Source of the DNA: Methanobacterium formicicum
GTDB taxonomy: Archaea > Methanobacteriota > Methanobacteria > Methanobacteriales > Methanobacteriaceae
Direction of reading: 5' to 3'
Length of the DNA: 17,500 bases
NCBI RefSeq assembly: GCF_029848115.1
Contig: NZ_JARVXG010000057.1
Span: forward strand, 50,001 to 67,500
This document shows positions 1 through 8,594 of this stretch, piece after piece (positions within the stretch are counted from its first letter, which is position 1; each line of letters opens with the position of its first letter). The notes under the pieces are model-generated. The model was not told where the DNA came from. It did no database searches and saw only the letters and a program-made list of their open reading frames with translations. A program made the translations under genes and the position numbers.

Positions 1-77
1 GCCGCTACCGCCACTACCACCATTACCAACAACAATAACAGGATGTTTACTTTCCTAGATCTTACTGTTTCTCTAAT
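1..77 (-). CDS. N-terminal fragment of a probable secreted or membrane-anchored protein, cut by the window edge
   Basis: Read leftwards from about 77, an open frame encodes a short basic segment (IRETVRSRK) followed by a strongly hydrophobic run (NILLLLLVMVVVAVAA). This is the layout of a Sec signal peptide or an N-terminal membrane anchor. A perfect GGAGG lies at 89-85. Seven nucleotides after it comes ATT, in frame, and no ATG, GTG or TTG is present at the usual spacing. The first in-frame ATG is at 23-21, inside the hydrophobic run and without a ribosome site. The start is therefore uncertain: a rare ATT start, or a start codon lost by mutation. The mature protein lies outside the window, so no function can be given. 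The opposite strand is also open (1-114), but its Thr/Asn-rich reading looks like the complement of this hydrophobic run. Confidence 0.4.
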   Translation of the reverse strand, partial: MRETVRSRKVNILLLLLVMVVVAVA

Positions 78-335
78 TAAATCGCCTCCAGTTTGGAGCA
101 AAAATACTGGTTAATTACTAACAAAAATTGTAAATCCATTAATTATCCCTAATTCACAATTAAAATATTTTTATATTATTATAGATAGTCCCCCGGTTAT
201 AAGAATATTTTCCCAAATTACACCCATATTAATTGGAGGATTTACAAATGGTGAATTAAAATAGTCCCTCTGATTTACCCTTAAATCCAAAAAATATGCT
301 CATTTACAAATATAAAATTAATTTTCGGCCGTGTT
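78..335. other. AT-rich intergenic region with an orphan ribosome site
   Basis: No gene is seen here. The stretch separates the left-edge minus-strand start from the end of the AlkD-like gene. On the plus strand it has a TATA-like run (about 170-178), a GGAGG at 236-240 and an ATG at 248-250, but that frame closes after three codons (M-V-N-stop). On the minus strand, just past the AlkD stop, only short T runs occur, for example six T around 289-294, which could end that transcript weakly. Confidence 0.4.
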
Positions 336-1013
<678 letters not shown>

Positions 1014-1091
1014 TACTGCCCCTCTTTTCTGATATCTAACTTGACTTTACTATCTTTATTTACATTTAGCCCAGTAACCCCAACTGTAGGG

Positions 1092-1994
<903 letters not shown>

Positions 1995-2020
1995 GTGATC
2001 TAACTATTTGTTGTTTCACC

Positions 2021-2028
2021 ATTATATC
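2021..2028 (-). promoter_or_regulatory. TATA box for the AEC transporter gene
   Basis: On the minus strand GATATAAT lies at 2028-2021. An archaeal start site about 24 nt further on falls at about 1997, within a few bases of the ATG at 1994. A GGGAGG seen further upstream on the same strand (about 2045-2050) is outside the predicted transcript. Confidence 0.5.
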
Positions 2029-2174
2029 TCTAAGAATTGATTTATCCTCCCGGAAATAATTTTTTTAAATTCTTTAATTGACCCCTGCAGAAGTTATAAC
2101 CTTTTAAAATCAATTATTATCAGTTAGGACTCTTATTTACAATTTTAGGAATAGGTTAAAGAACTAAACTTTAG

Positions 2175-2786
2175 TTATTTAAAAGGTTGTCGGATGACAG
2201 TTTTTAGTTTTTCGGGTTTGGTGCGCCGTAGGTCACTGATGTATATTTCGTGGTGCTTTCCCCTTAACTGGTAACCTTTATTCTCTATGAATTCGTGTAA
2301 TTTTCCAACTGCGGGACCTTCAGCTTCACCATAAGGCCCAATATGCATTATCTGGATAGACGAGCCTTCTTTAAAAGTTTCTAATCGAAGTTTAGAAAGT
2401 GAAGGTAAATTTTTTTTCTTTTCCAGTTCCTTTACCGCTTTGTCTATCAATGAATCATTTACTACTGGGGGTTGCCTGATCATTACTGTCCATTTCCAGG
2501 AGTTTTTATCGGCGATGGTGAATTCTTCCATATTATCGGTCCACCATAATCCTTCCAGGGGCATGACCACGTAATCCTGAGATTTCTCCTTTTTACTGAT
2601 GAATTTAGTTTTATATGAAACCGGGAAAATGGTCTCCATGGCATCCTTATATTCCTGGGAAGTGTTAGGGTCTCCCTGGCCATCTATCATCAGGAACTTC
2701 ATTTCTGGTACATCCACCACCGCCACTTCACCGGTGGAAGGATAGTAAAATTCCTTGTTCTCTTTTTTTAAATCGATTTTGGTCAT
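2175..2786 (-). CDS. GyrI-like domain protein (COG4832 type), small-molecule binding
   Basis: A 203-residue soluble protein of the stand-alone GyrI-like/effector-binding family, the long COG4832 form. The first half contains the PLEGLWW motif (residues 77-82, Glu78 followed by Trp81-Trp82) and SWKWTVMIRQP. The second half carries the second GyrI repeat (MHIGPYGEAEGP, then HHEIYISDLRRTKPEKLKTVIRQP). The fold forms an aromatic-lined pocket for hydrophobic or cationic ligands. Some members of the wider GyrI family have been shown to hydrolyse cyclopropanoid genotoxins; whether this one is an enzyme or only a binder is unknown. It has no DNA-binding domain. The start is supported by GGGAG about 8 nt upstream. 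It follows the four-helix membrane protein by 37 bp, so they may be co-transcribed, and it belongs to the PadR/GyrI block. Confidence 0.8.
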   Translation of the reverse strand: MTKIDLKKENKEFYYPSTGEVAVVDVPEMKFLMIDGQGDPNTSQEYKDAMETIFPVSYKTKFISKKEKSQDYVVMPLEGLWWTDNMEEFTIADKNSWKWTVMIRQPPVVNDSLIDKAVKELEKKKNLPSLSKLRLETFKEGSSIQIMHIGPYGEAEGPAVGKLHEFIENKGYQLRGKHHEIYISDLRRTKPEKLKTVIRQPFK

Positions 2787-2823
2787 TTAAATTACTCCCT
2801 GATTAAATTAGTTTAATTTATTA

Positions 2824-3225
2824 TCAATTTGTTTTGATTTTTTTTATCTCTGCTTTGTTTTGAACTAAATATCCCATTCCCATAGTTATAACTGGTATTA
2901 TGAGGTAGGTAATCCCAATATCTGCCATGTAATCATTTAAAGTCATTTGCATGGGACTTACTGGTAAAAACATAATTAAATCAATTATTATGTTGATTAA
3001 AAACCATATCACACCGATTAGAATGCTTTCCTTTACAAATTCCCTTTGAATGCTTTTTAAGTAGGTGCAGGCCAGTAACACCGTGATTATGGTCAGCGCC
3101 AGCGGCATGATTGATTCAAAAAGGGGGTTTCCACTGGTTTTAAGTGGGTAGATGAAAAAGGAAACCACAAAGGGGATCAACCATATTAAGAAGCCAAATA
3201 GGATTATTTTCAAATATCGATTCAT
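2824..3225 (-). CDS. Small four-helix integral membrane protein of unknown function
   Basis: A 133-residue protein with four predicted membrane helices, roughly residues 5-26, 37-55, 67-89 and 102-122, and a basic C-terminal tail (QNKAEIKKIKTN). No enzymatic or transporter motif is recognised. The start has a GGGGGTAA ribosome site just upstream, and coding quality is good throughout. It lies between two GyrI-like genes on the same strand: 67 bp below the PadR/GyrI pair and 37 bp above the long GyrI-like gene. A T-run terminator separates it from the former, so it probably pairs with the latter. In size it resembles small membrane proteins found beside drug-response regulators, but a transport role is inference only. 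Confidence 0.7.
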   Translation of the reverse strand: MNRYLKIILFGFLIWLIPFVVSFFIYPLKTSGNPLFESIMPLALTIITVLLACTYLKSIQREFVKESILIGVIWFLINIIIDLIMFLPVSPMQMTLNDYMADIGITYLIIPVITMGMGYLVQNKAEIKKIKTN

Positions 3226-3260
3226 AATTTTACCCCCAGTTTTTTTCCATCCCCATCTAT

Positions 3261-3281
3261 CTAAAAAAATAGTTAAAAAGG
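3261..3281 (-). terminator. U-run terminator after the padR-GyrI operon
   Basis: On the minus strand, just past the stop of the short GyrI-like gene, come CCTTTTTAAC and then seven consecutive T (complement of 3263-3269). Such T tracts without a stem are typical archaeal terminators. Its position suggests the PadR/GyrI transcript ends before the four-helix membrane gene. Confidence 0.5.
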
Positions 3282-3292
3282 ATTTTTGATGC

Positions 3293-3751
3293 TTATTTCT
3301 TCATCACGGGGAAGCACATCTCAGTTACCAGTTCACTTTCTGGAGTTTCGTTGGGGTCAGAGATGTAAGTCTCCAGGGGCGGTCCCACAATTTCGTAACC
3401 ATTTTTATAGGCGTATTCTGCCAGTGCACCTATGGCCATGCCACATTCACTGTAAGGACCCTTATAAACAGTTGATAAAACCAACTGTTCCGGTGTTGTT
3501 TTTATCTTCACCCTTCCTTCTTCTTCTGCCTCACCAGCAAAGGGCATGGCTATTTCGTACTGGAGCTCTTCCACCGGTACTTCCTGGGGACTGTTGAAGT
3601 ACACCCCGAATGGTGGGCCCATTATCTGCAGGCCTTTGGCCATAATAAACCCGACCACTTCCCCCATGAGGACTGGTACTTCCTCATAGGATCCCTTGTA
3701 GTTTATGTACGCCACCTGTCTTTCTGCAATCTTCTTTTCATTTATTTCCAT
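3293..3751 (-). CDS. GyrI-like (AraC/BmrR effector-binding fold) protein, stand-alone
   Basis: A 152-residue soluble protein with the two-repeat GyrI-like effector-binding fold. Repeat one runs from VAYINYKGSYEEVP to QIMGPPFGVYFNSPQEVP. Repeat two runs from TVYKGPYSECG to ETYISDPNETPESELVTEMCFPV, whose ending is a hallmark of the AraC/MerR effector-binding domain. Such domains bind bulky, often cationic, drugs. No DNA-binding domain is attached. The frame is open further upstream into the padR gene, but the ATG at 3751 is chosen because a GAGGTGG ribosome site precedes it, the family fold begins there, and the stop of padR (3762-3764) lies only 10 bp upstream. The two genes therefore form a tight operon. 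The context suggests this protein either supplies the ligand-sensing part for the PadR repressor or sequesters its ligand. Confidence 0.82.
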   Translation of the reverse strand: MEINEKKIAERQVAYINYKGSYEEVPVLMGEVVGFIMAKGLQIMGPPFGVYFNSPQEVPVEELQYEIAMPFAGEAEEEGRVKIKTTPEQLVLSTVYKGPYSECGMAIGALAEYAYKNGYEIVGPPLETYISDPNETPESELVTEMCFPVMKK

Positions 3752-3761
3752 TCTTCCACCT

Positions 3762-4310
3762 CTACAGATTTTCTTCCTTTTTGATTTTCTCAATAAATTG
3801 TTCCACCCAGGCCACCTCGGTTTTAAGTACTGCCAGGGGCCTGCTGAAAAGGGCAACCACATAGTAAGGGGCATTTAACTTTTCCTGAGTCTTCACTGAA
3901 CTTTCCAGGAATTTAATCCTGCCCTGGGCGGATTCTACATAATTTTCTAGGCAGTTAATAACTTCCCGTGGTTTTAAATAGTTAAGATAGGCCAATCCCA
4001 GATCAAAGGAGGAAATCAACTTTTTATTCCAGGACAAAAGGTCCCGGAGTTCTGTTTCCATGGTACTTTTTCCCGAGGAAGTTATGGTGAAAACTTTCCG
4101 GGAGGGTTTCCCCTCTACCTTTTCCAGTTTCGATGTAACCAGTTCCTTCTTTTCCAGCTTCTTTAAGACATAATAAATTGATGAAAAGCCTATAGGAGTC
4201 CAGTTACGCATCCCCCATGCTTCAATGGTCTTTTCAATCTGGTAACCGTACTGTGGTTCCTCGTAGAGCAGGCCCAGTATGGCCACCTCCAGATCTGATA
4301 TTCTAGTCAT
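3762..4310 (-). CDS. PadR-family transcriptional repressor
   Basis: A 182-residue regulator. The N-terminal winged helix (about residues 6-82) reads LEVAILGLLYEEPQYGYQIEKTIE, then SSIYYVLKKLEKKELV as the recognition helix region and KPSRKVFTITSSGK as the wing, which is a clear PadR pattern. The C-terminal part (about 88-180) is helical with several Trp and Tyr residues and fits the Vir_act_alpha_C dimerisation domain. PadR proteins are dimeric repressors of efflux and detoxification genes and are often autoregulated. The gene leads a two-gene operon with the GyrI-like protein. A TATA box lies 27 nt upstream of the ATG, so the mRNA is likely leaderless. A perfect 22-bp inverted repeat covers the start codon and is well placed for autorepression. 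Confidence 0.9.
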   Translation of the reverse strand: MTRISDLEVAILGLLYEEPQYGYQIEKTIEAWGMRNWTPIGFSSIYYVLKKLEKKELVTSKLEKVEGKPSRKVFTITSSGKSTMETELRDLLSWNKKLISSFDLGLAYLNYLKPREVINCLENYVESAQGRIKFLESSVKTQEKLNAPYYVVALFSRPLAVLKTEVAWVEQFIEKIKKEENL

Positions 4311-4318
4311 AGAATATC
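4297..4318 (-). promoter_or_regulatory. 22-bp perfect inverted repeat over the padR start, probable operator
   Basis: The arms are GATATTCTA (4297-4305) and TAGAATATC (4310-4318), with a 4-bp spacer. All nine arm pairs match. The site spans the padR ATG and the predicted transcription start, so a bound dimer would block polymerase. Part of the repeat lies in the first codons of padR, which makes chance conservation less easy to judge. Confidence 0.6.
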
Positions 4319-4333
4319 CTAAGTATAGAGTAG

Positions 4334-4341
4334 TATATAAA
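4334..4341 (-). promoter_or_regulatory. TATA box of the padR-GyrI operon
   Basis: TTTATATA on the minus strand (4341-4334), with its end 24 nt from the padR ATG at 4310. This is the spacing expected for a leaderless archaeal transcript. GTATA-type direct repeats (4323-4327, 4333-4337 on the plus strand) lie between the TATA box and the operator. Confidence 0.6.
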
Positions 4342-4396
4342 GATTTCTTATTGAAGTTGTGAAATATAAATTAAAGTAATTAAACCTGGAGAAATT

Positions 4397-4455
4397 AAAA
4401 AAAAGTAGTAAATACTTATTTTTTTAAAGGATTAAAGCATAAAAATAGAAAAAAT
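4397..4455 (-). terminator. Poly-U terminator region after the DUF389 pair
   Basis: Downstream of the stop at 4460, the minus strand has several T runs: six T and five T near 4442-4455, seven T near 4420-4426, and eight T at 4404-4397. This is a typical multi-run archaeal terminator. It would also shield the divergent padR promoter from read-through. Confidence 0.55.
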
Positions 4456-4459
4456 TAGA

Positions 4460-5470
4460 TTAAATGATTTTCCTAATTTGTATTAATATCAAAAGAATTA
4501 CCAGAAGAAGGGACCATACCAACATGGCAAAATAAGTTAATTTATAGGCTTTAAAGGCCTCCCATGTTTTTAAAGGCTTTATTCTCTGTACATAAAATGT
4601 AATCAGGCCAGATAAGTTTATGCACACCAAGTTCACCAGAAATAACAGGAAAGCCCCTGTGGCCAGATAATAATATCCTGATCCCAATAAAAGTCCAAAA
4701 ACAGACAAGGGAGGGAGTAAAGCCACTGCCACCATAACACCGATAAGTGCACTGGACACATCAGTAGTGAACGCTATTGATCCCGCAATACCCGATGCAA
4801 AGGCCAGGACTATCCCTGCCAGGGCAACATCAGTTCGGAGCGCTATGGCCGGAATAGAAGGATCGAAGTTGACCACGGCTCCTATTATTACCGCTATGCT
4901 TATAGAAAGGATAACACCAGAAATGATACTTTTTAAAGAAATAATAGCAAGATCGGCATCCCTAAGTACAGTTGCCAAAGATAAGCCCATATTCGGACCC
5001 AAAAGAGGTGCAATAACCATAGCACCAATAATAACCGCCACATTATTGTTCAAGACACCAATACTGGCCACCAATGACGATAACATCACCATGATAAAAT
5101 AAATCTTAGTGGGTTTACTTACCGACAAAACATTGGAATATAATTCTTCACGACTTATTCTCTCTGCAGCAATTAATTCATTACTATTCTGAGATTTTAA
5201 GCTATTATCATCAGATAGTTCATCAATACGAGGTATAGATGCTTGCACCGGGAGAATGAATATTCTAAACCCATCCAAGTGGGAGAAACGTTTTTCCAAT
5301 CGATCCAAGATATTTTCACTATCTTCAGTAGTCAAGAGAATTTTAAAAAGTGTTAAATCATTGCCCAACCCCATATCCAGTATTTCTAGAATTCTGTCCT
5401 CCTTTAACATCCCCACTACTTCTTCATGGTATCCTCGAGGAATAACTACCTCTATTAACCTAAGGGTCAT
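4460..5470 (-). CDS. TIGR00341/DUF389 family membrane protein (downstream paralogue)
   Basis: A 336-residue protein of the TIGR00341/DUF389 family, whose function is unknown. A soluble N-terminal region (about 1-115) is followed by six or so membrane helices. The most conserved stretch is LNNNVAVIIGAMVIAP (about 140-155), followed by GPN and ATVL, and later GVMVAVALLPPL and GAFLLFLVNLVCINL. The frame is open to an ATG at 5485. The ATG at 5470 is preferred because AAGGTG lies six bases before it and because the N-terminus (MTLRLIEVVIP) then lines up with its paralogue (MAYRLIIVTIP). It lies 28 bp below the paralogue's stop, so the two are a tandem duplication in one operon. A role in ion or solute movement is inferred only from the membrane fold and the ClC, Kef and TauE neighbours. 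Confidence 0.85.
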   Translation of the reverse strand: MTLRLIEVVIPRGYHEEVVGMLKEDRILEILDMGLGNDLTLFKILLTTEDSENILDRLEKRFSHLDGFRIFILPVQASIPRIDELSDDNSLKSQNSNELIAAERISREELYSNVLSVSKPTKIYFIMVMLSSLVASIGVLNNNVAVIIGAMVIAPLLGPNMGLSLATVLRDADLAIISLKSIISGVILSISIAVIIGAVVNFDPSIPAIALRTDVALAGIVLAFASGIAGSIAFTTDVSSALIGVMVAVALLPPLSVFGLLLGSGYYYLATGAFLLFLVNLVCINLSGLITFYVQRIKPLKTWEAFKAYKLTYFAMLVWSLLLVILLILIQIRKII

Positions 5471-5498
5471 GATAAACACCTTCATTAATCATCTAATT

Positions 5499-6563
5499 TC
5501 ATAATCGAACCACATCAAAAACACCTTGTCTCTGGAAAATCAGGATAATGAATACTGTTAACAATATAATCCATATAATCAAGGCAATATTAGTCATTTC
5601 TTCAGCTTTTCTGAGTTTTTCGGGAATGATAGGACGTATTCTCTGAATAAGGAAGGTTATAATCCCTGCTAAATTGATACACACCAAGTTCACCAAAAAG
5701 AGTAAAAAAGCTCCAGAAGCCATATAAAAATTTCCAGAACCTAAAAGTAACCCAAACGTGACCAGTGGGGGAAGTAAAGCCACAGCCACCATAACCCCCA
5801 CCAAAGTGGTTCTAAAACCTCGAGTAAAAGCCAGGGCACCCACAATCCCTGAAGACAAAGCCAGAGTAACACTGCCCAACCCAACATTAGTTCTCAGGAA
5901 AAGTTCAGGTAGGGTTAGATCCACTACTGAAAAAAGGCCGATGCAAGTTGATATTAACAAGGCGGTTATAATTCCAGTTAAATTAGTTTTAAGAGCTTCA
6001 ATAGCCAGATGCAGATCCCCCAACACTGTTGCCAGAGCTAAAGCTATGTTGGGTCCAAAAAGGGGGGCTATAACCATGGCCCCAATGATAACCGCCACAT
6101 TATTATTCAAAACACCAATGGCCGCTACCAGGGAAGAAAGTACAATCATCACAATGTATACCCTGGAAAGACGAGACATATCGGAGATGTCTGCATAAAT
6201 TTCCTGACGACTTAAACGGTCTACCAGTTCTTTAGAACCCAACCGATTAACTAATCCTTCTAAAATAAAAGTATCTTCTTCTGTTTCTTCAGACAGGATT
6301 TGTGAGGGTGTTTCCGGTAAAGGTATAGATGCCTCAACTGGCACCAGAATAACTCTAAATCCTTCTACAGTAGAGCAATGCTTCTGGAGTAGATTGAGTA
6401 TAGCTTCGGTTTTTTCACGGCGAATCAATATGTTTAAAATCATTTGCCCATCTGTTGAGTCCGCATACCACATAGAAAGCACATCATACCTTTTTAAAAG
6501 TGTATCTATATTATGGTCCCTGTTTCCTGCAGGTATTGTTACTATGATTAAACGATAAGCCAT
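5499..6563 (-). CDS. TIGR00341/DUF389 family membrane protein (upstream paralogue)
   Basis: A 354-residue paralogue of the next gene downstream, with the same layout: a soluble N-terminal domain (about 1-130), then a conserved membrane core. The core begins near LNNNVAVIIGAMVIAP and ends with GAFLLFLVNLVCINLAGIITF and a basic QRIRPIIPEKLRK loop before a last helix. The two copies are near-identical around these core motifs and diverge in the N-terminal half and the linker, where this copy has an acidic stretch (SEETEEDTF). That suggests shared transport or scaffold chemistry but different sensing ends, possibly in a hetero-oligomer. The ATG at 6563 has a GATGGT ribosome site close by, and a TATA-like palindrome (6587-6599) lies 30 nt upstream. 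The gene is divergent from the ClC gene across a 236-bp AT-rich region. Confidence 0.85.
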   Translation of the reverse strand: MAYRLIIVTIPAGNRDHNIDTLLKRYDVLSMWYADSTDGQMILNILIRREKTEAILNLLQKHCSTVEGFRVILVPVEASIPLPETPSQILSEETEEDTFILEGLVNRLGSKELVDRLSRQEIYADISDMSRLSRVYIVMIVLSSLVAAIGVLNNNVAVIIGAMVIAPLFGPNIALALATVLGDLHLAIEALKTNLTGIITALLISTCIGLFSVVDLTLPELFLRTNVGLGSVTLALSSGIVGALAFTRGFRTTLVGVMVAVALLPPLVTFGLLLGSGNFYMASGAFLLFLVNLVCINLAGIITFLIQRIRPIIPEKLRKAEEMTNIALIIWIILLTVFIILIFQRQGVFDVVRL

Positions 6564-6799
6564 TTTACCATCTTAAATGATTAACACTATAATATTATGT
6601 GACTTTATCATTATCATTATTGTTTAATAAGTCTCATAAATTAGCTTAATGATTTAGTTTTAGAGTAATTAGTGAATCATTTGATCAAAATAACCACTTA
6701 ACAGCCCAACCATCATAATATAAATAATAAATCCATAATATTGAATAATGGATGTTTGTTAATAATATTTAATTTAAAGCGCATAAGGATGGCTAATGA
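6564..6799. promoter_or_regulatory. Divergent promoter region between the DUF389 operon and the ClC gene
   Basis: About 236 bp of very AT-rich DNA. For the leftward operon, the symmetric CTATAATATTATG (6587-6599) is a likely TATA box. For the rightward ClC gene there are TATA-like runs at about 6715-6735 and 6759-6772. Small symmetric elements occur: TTTGATCAAA (6680-6689), an AATGATT/AATCATT inverted pair (6648-6654 and 6675-6681), and an imperfect CCAT...ATGG dyad (6733-6751). None is strong enough alone to name an operator. Confidence 0.4.
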
Positions 6800-8524
6800 A
6801 TGAAAACAAGGATTAAATCAAATATAGTTTTTTACAATACCCTGGCCATCATCACCGGAATGTTCTGTGGGATAATAGCAGTTGCCTTCCGATATTTAAT
6901 ATCGGGATTTCAGTATTTGTTTTTCAACGAATTGGGGTCATTTTTAGATTTCTGTTATCCATATTACATTATAATTATTCCCGCCATAGGCGGGATACTG
7001 GTAGGGCTTTTAACACATTATTTTGCCAAAGAAACAAAAGGACATGGCGTTCCGGAAGTAATGACTGCAGTTACACTTCATGGGGGTAAAATAAGACCTA
7101 TAGTTGCTGGAGTCAAAGCCATTGCTTCTGCAATCTGCATTGGTTCTGGTGGATCTGCAGGGAAAGAAGGGCCCATAATTCAGATTGGATCCACCGTAGG
7201 ATCCACCATAGCCCAGAAACTGAAATTAACCCCCTACCAGACCAAAGTCCTGGTGACTTGTGGTGCTGCCGGGGGGATTGCAGCTATCTTTAACACCCCC
7301 ATTGCCGGAGTATTGTTTGCTCTGGAACTTATACTAAGAGAAGTAAAGCTTAAATCATTAACACCTATTATTATATCCGCAGTTTTTGCCACCATTACGG
7401 CAAAAGTCTTATTGAATTATTTAGGAGTTGAAGCAACATATATTTTCTTTTTACCTCAATACACCCTGAAAACACCTTTGGAAATCATATTTTACCTATT
7501 GTTAGGACTGGTAGCCGGAGTTGTTGCCATAATTTTCACCAAATCCCTTTATGGAATAGAAGACATCTTCGAGAAAATAAAAGCACCTGAATTTGTAAAA
7601 CCAGCAATAGGTGGTTTATTTGTGGGTATCATTGGTCTGATCCTTTTTCTATCTTCAGGTAATCCTTACGTGTTTGGAATTGGATTTGAAACCATGGATA
7701 TGTTGTTTGGTGGGCAAATTGTGTTTGCAGTAATTTTTGCTTTGATCTTCTTGAAGATAATAGCAACTTCCCTCACCTTGGGCTCTGGTGGTTCTGGAGG
7801 AGTTTTCACACCCGCCCTATTCATTGGTTCCATGACTGGTGGTGCCTTTGGAACGGTGATTCACAAAATTTTCCCTACCATAACCGCAACTTATGAAGGA
7901 TACGCCATTGTGGGTATGGCTGCCGTGTTTGCCGGCGGAAGTAACGCAATTTTAACTGCAATTGTCCTGGTCTTCGAAATGACCGGTAATTACATGATAA
8001 TTTTACCGGTAATGCTGGCCTGTGTAATAAGCACTTCTTTTTACAAGTTTTACATGGAAGATACCATATACACGGTGAAATTAAGACACCGAGGAATCAT
8101 AATTGAACAGGAGATGGACGTAAACCAGATGAAGACCATTACGGTTCAGGATATTATGAATACAGAAGTTGAAACAGTTAATGAATATTTATCCCTAAAA
8201 AAATTATCCGAAAAAATTATAAAGACCGGCCATATGGCATTTCCAGTAGTCAGGGCTGGAAACTATTTAGTTGGTATTGTGACCCATTCGGACTTCGATA
8301 AAATAGGTGAAAATGAACATGAAACACTGAGGGTAAAAGATGTGATGACCACCGAACTATTCACTGCCCAACCAGATGAAAGGATTGAAGATGTCCTGAT
8401 TAAAACCGAAAATGAGGAGTTATCCCACTTCCCAGTTGTGAATCCTAATAAACCCCAAGAGATAGTTGGATTTTTTACCAAAGGAGACATTATCCGAGCG
8501 TATACAAAAAAAAGAGCAAATTAA
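6800..8524 (+). CDS. ClC-family chloride channel/transporter with C-terminal CBS pair
   Basis: A 574-residue membrane protein of the ClC family. Anion-path motifs are present: GHGVPE (81-86, where classic members have GSGIP), GKEGP (121-125) with gating Glu123, GGVFTPAL (333-340), and Tyr424 at the position of the pore tyrosine. Ten or more hydrophobic helices span about 10-412. The cytoplasmic tail has two CBS domains (about 446-500 and 510-570), which usually bind adenine nucleotides and gate the pore. At the inner proton-glutamate position (Glu203 in the E. coli exchanger) the sequence reads LFALEL, giving Leu177 after Glu176. Proton coupling may therefore be altered or absent. The ATG at 6800 has an AAGGATGG ribosome site; a nearby ATG at 6796 closes quickly. 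The gene is divergent from the DUF389 pair and upstream of a Kef antiporter, which suggests an ion and osmotic homeostasis locus. Confidence 0.92.
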   Translation: MKTRIKSNIVFYNTLAIITGMFCGIIAVAFRYLISGFQYLFFNELGSFLDFCYPYYIIIIPAIGGILVGLLTHYFAKETKGHGVPEVMTAVTLHGGKIRPIVAGVKAIASAICIGSGGSAGKEGPIIQIGSTVGSTIAQKLKLTPYQTKVLVTCGAAGGIAAIFNTPIAGVLFALELILREVKLKSLTPIIISAVFATITAKVLLNYLGVEATYIFFLPQYTLKTPLEIIFYLLLGLVAGVVAIIFTKSLYGIEDIFEKIKAPEFVKPAIGGLFVGIIGLILFLSSGNPYVFGIGFETMDMLFGGQIVFAVIFALIFLKIIATSLTLGSGGSGGVFTPALFIGSMTGGAFGTVIHKIFPTITATYEGYAIVGMAAVFAGGSNAILTAIVLVFEMTGNYMIILPVMLACVISTSFYKFYMEDTIYTVKLRHRGIIIEQEMDVNQMKTITVQDIMNTEVETVNEYLSLKKLSEKIIKTGHMAFPVVRAGNYLVGIVTHSDFDKIGENEHETLRVKDVMTTELFTAQPDERIEDVLIKTENEELSHFPVVNPNKPQEIVGFFTKGDIIRAYTKKRAN

Positions 8525-8594
8525 AATTTAACCACTAAAAAAATCATTTAAACATTATTTACAAGATAAATACTCTTAAATTCCCAGAAACATC

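Noticed and set aside
1..114. Plus-strand open frame at the left edge (Thr/Asn-rich)
   Set aside because: It is the complement of a convincing hydrophobic signal-peptide reading with a GGAGG on the minus strand; its own end has no family features.
3752..3874. Longer start for the short GyrI-like gene, inside padR
   Set aside because: The extra 41 residues do not fit the fold and would overlap padR; the ATG at 3751 has a ribosome site.
5471..5485. Upstream ATG for the downstream DUF389 gene
   Set aside because: The AAGGTG ribosome site and alignment with the paralogue support the ATG at 5470.
5758..6198. Plus-strand open frame opposite the DUF389 genes (also 4767-5102)
   Set aside because: The same shadow appears opposite both paralogues because the genes are alike; composition is Ala/Thr/Arg-rich and not protein-like.
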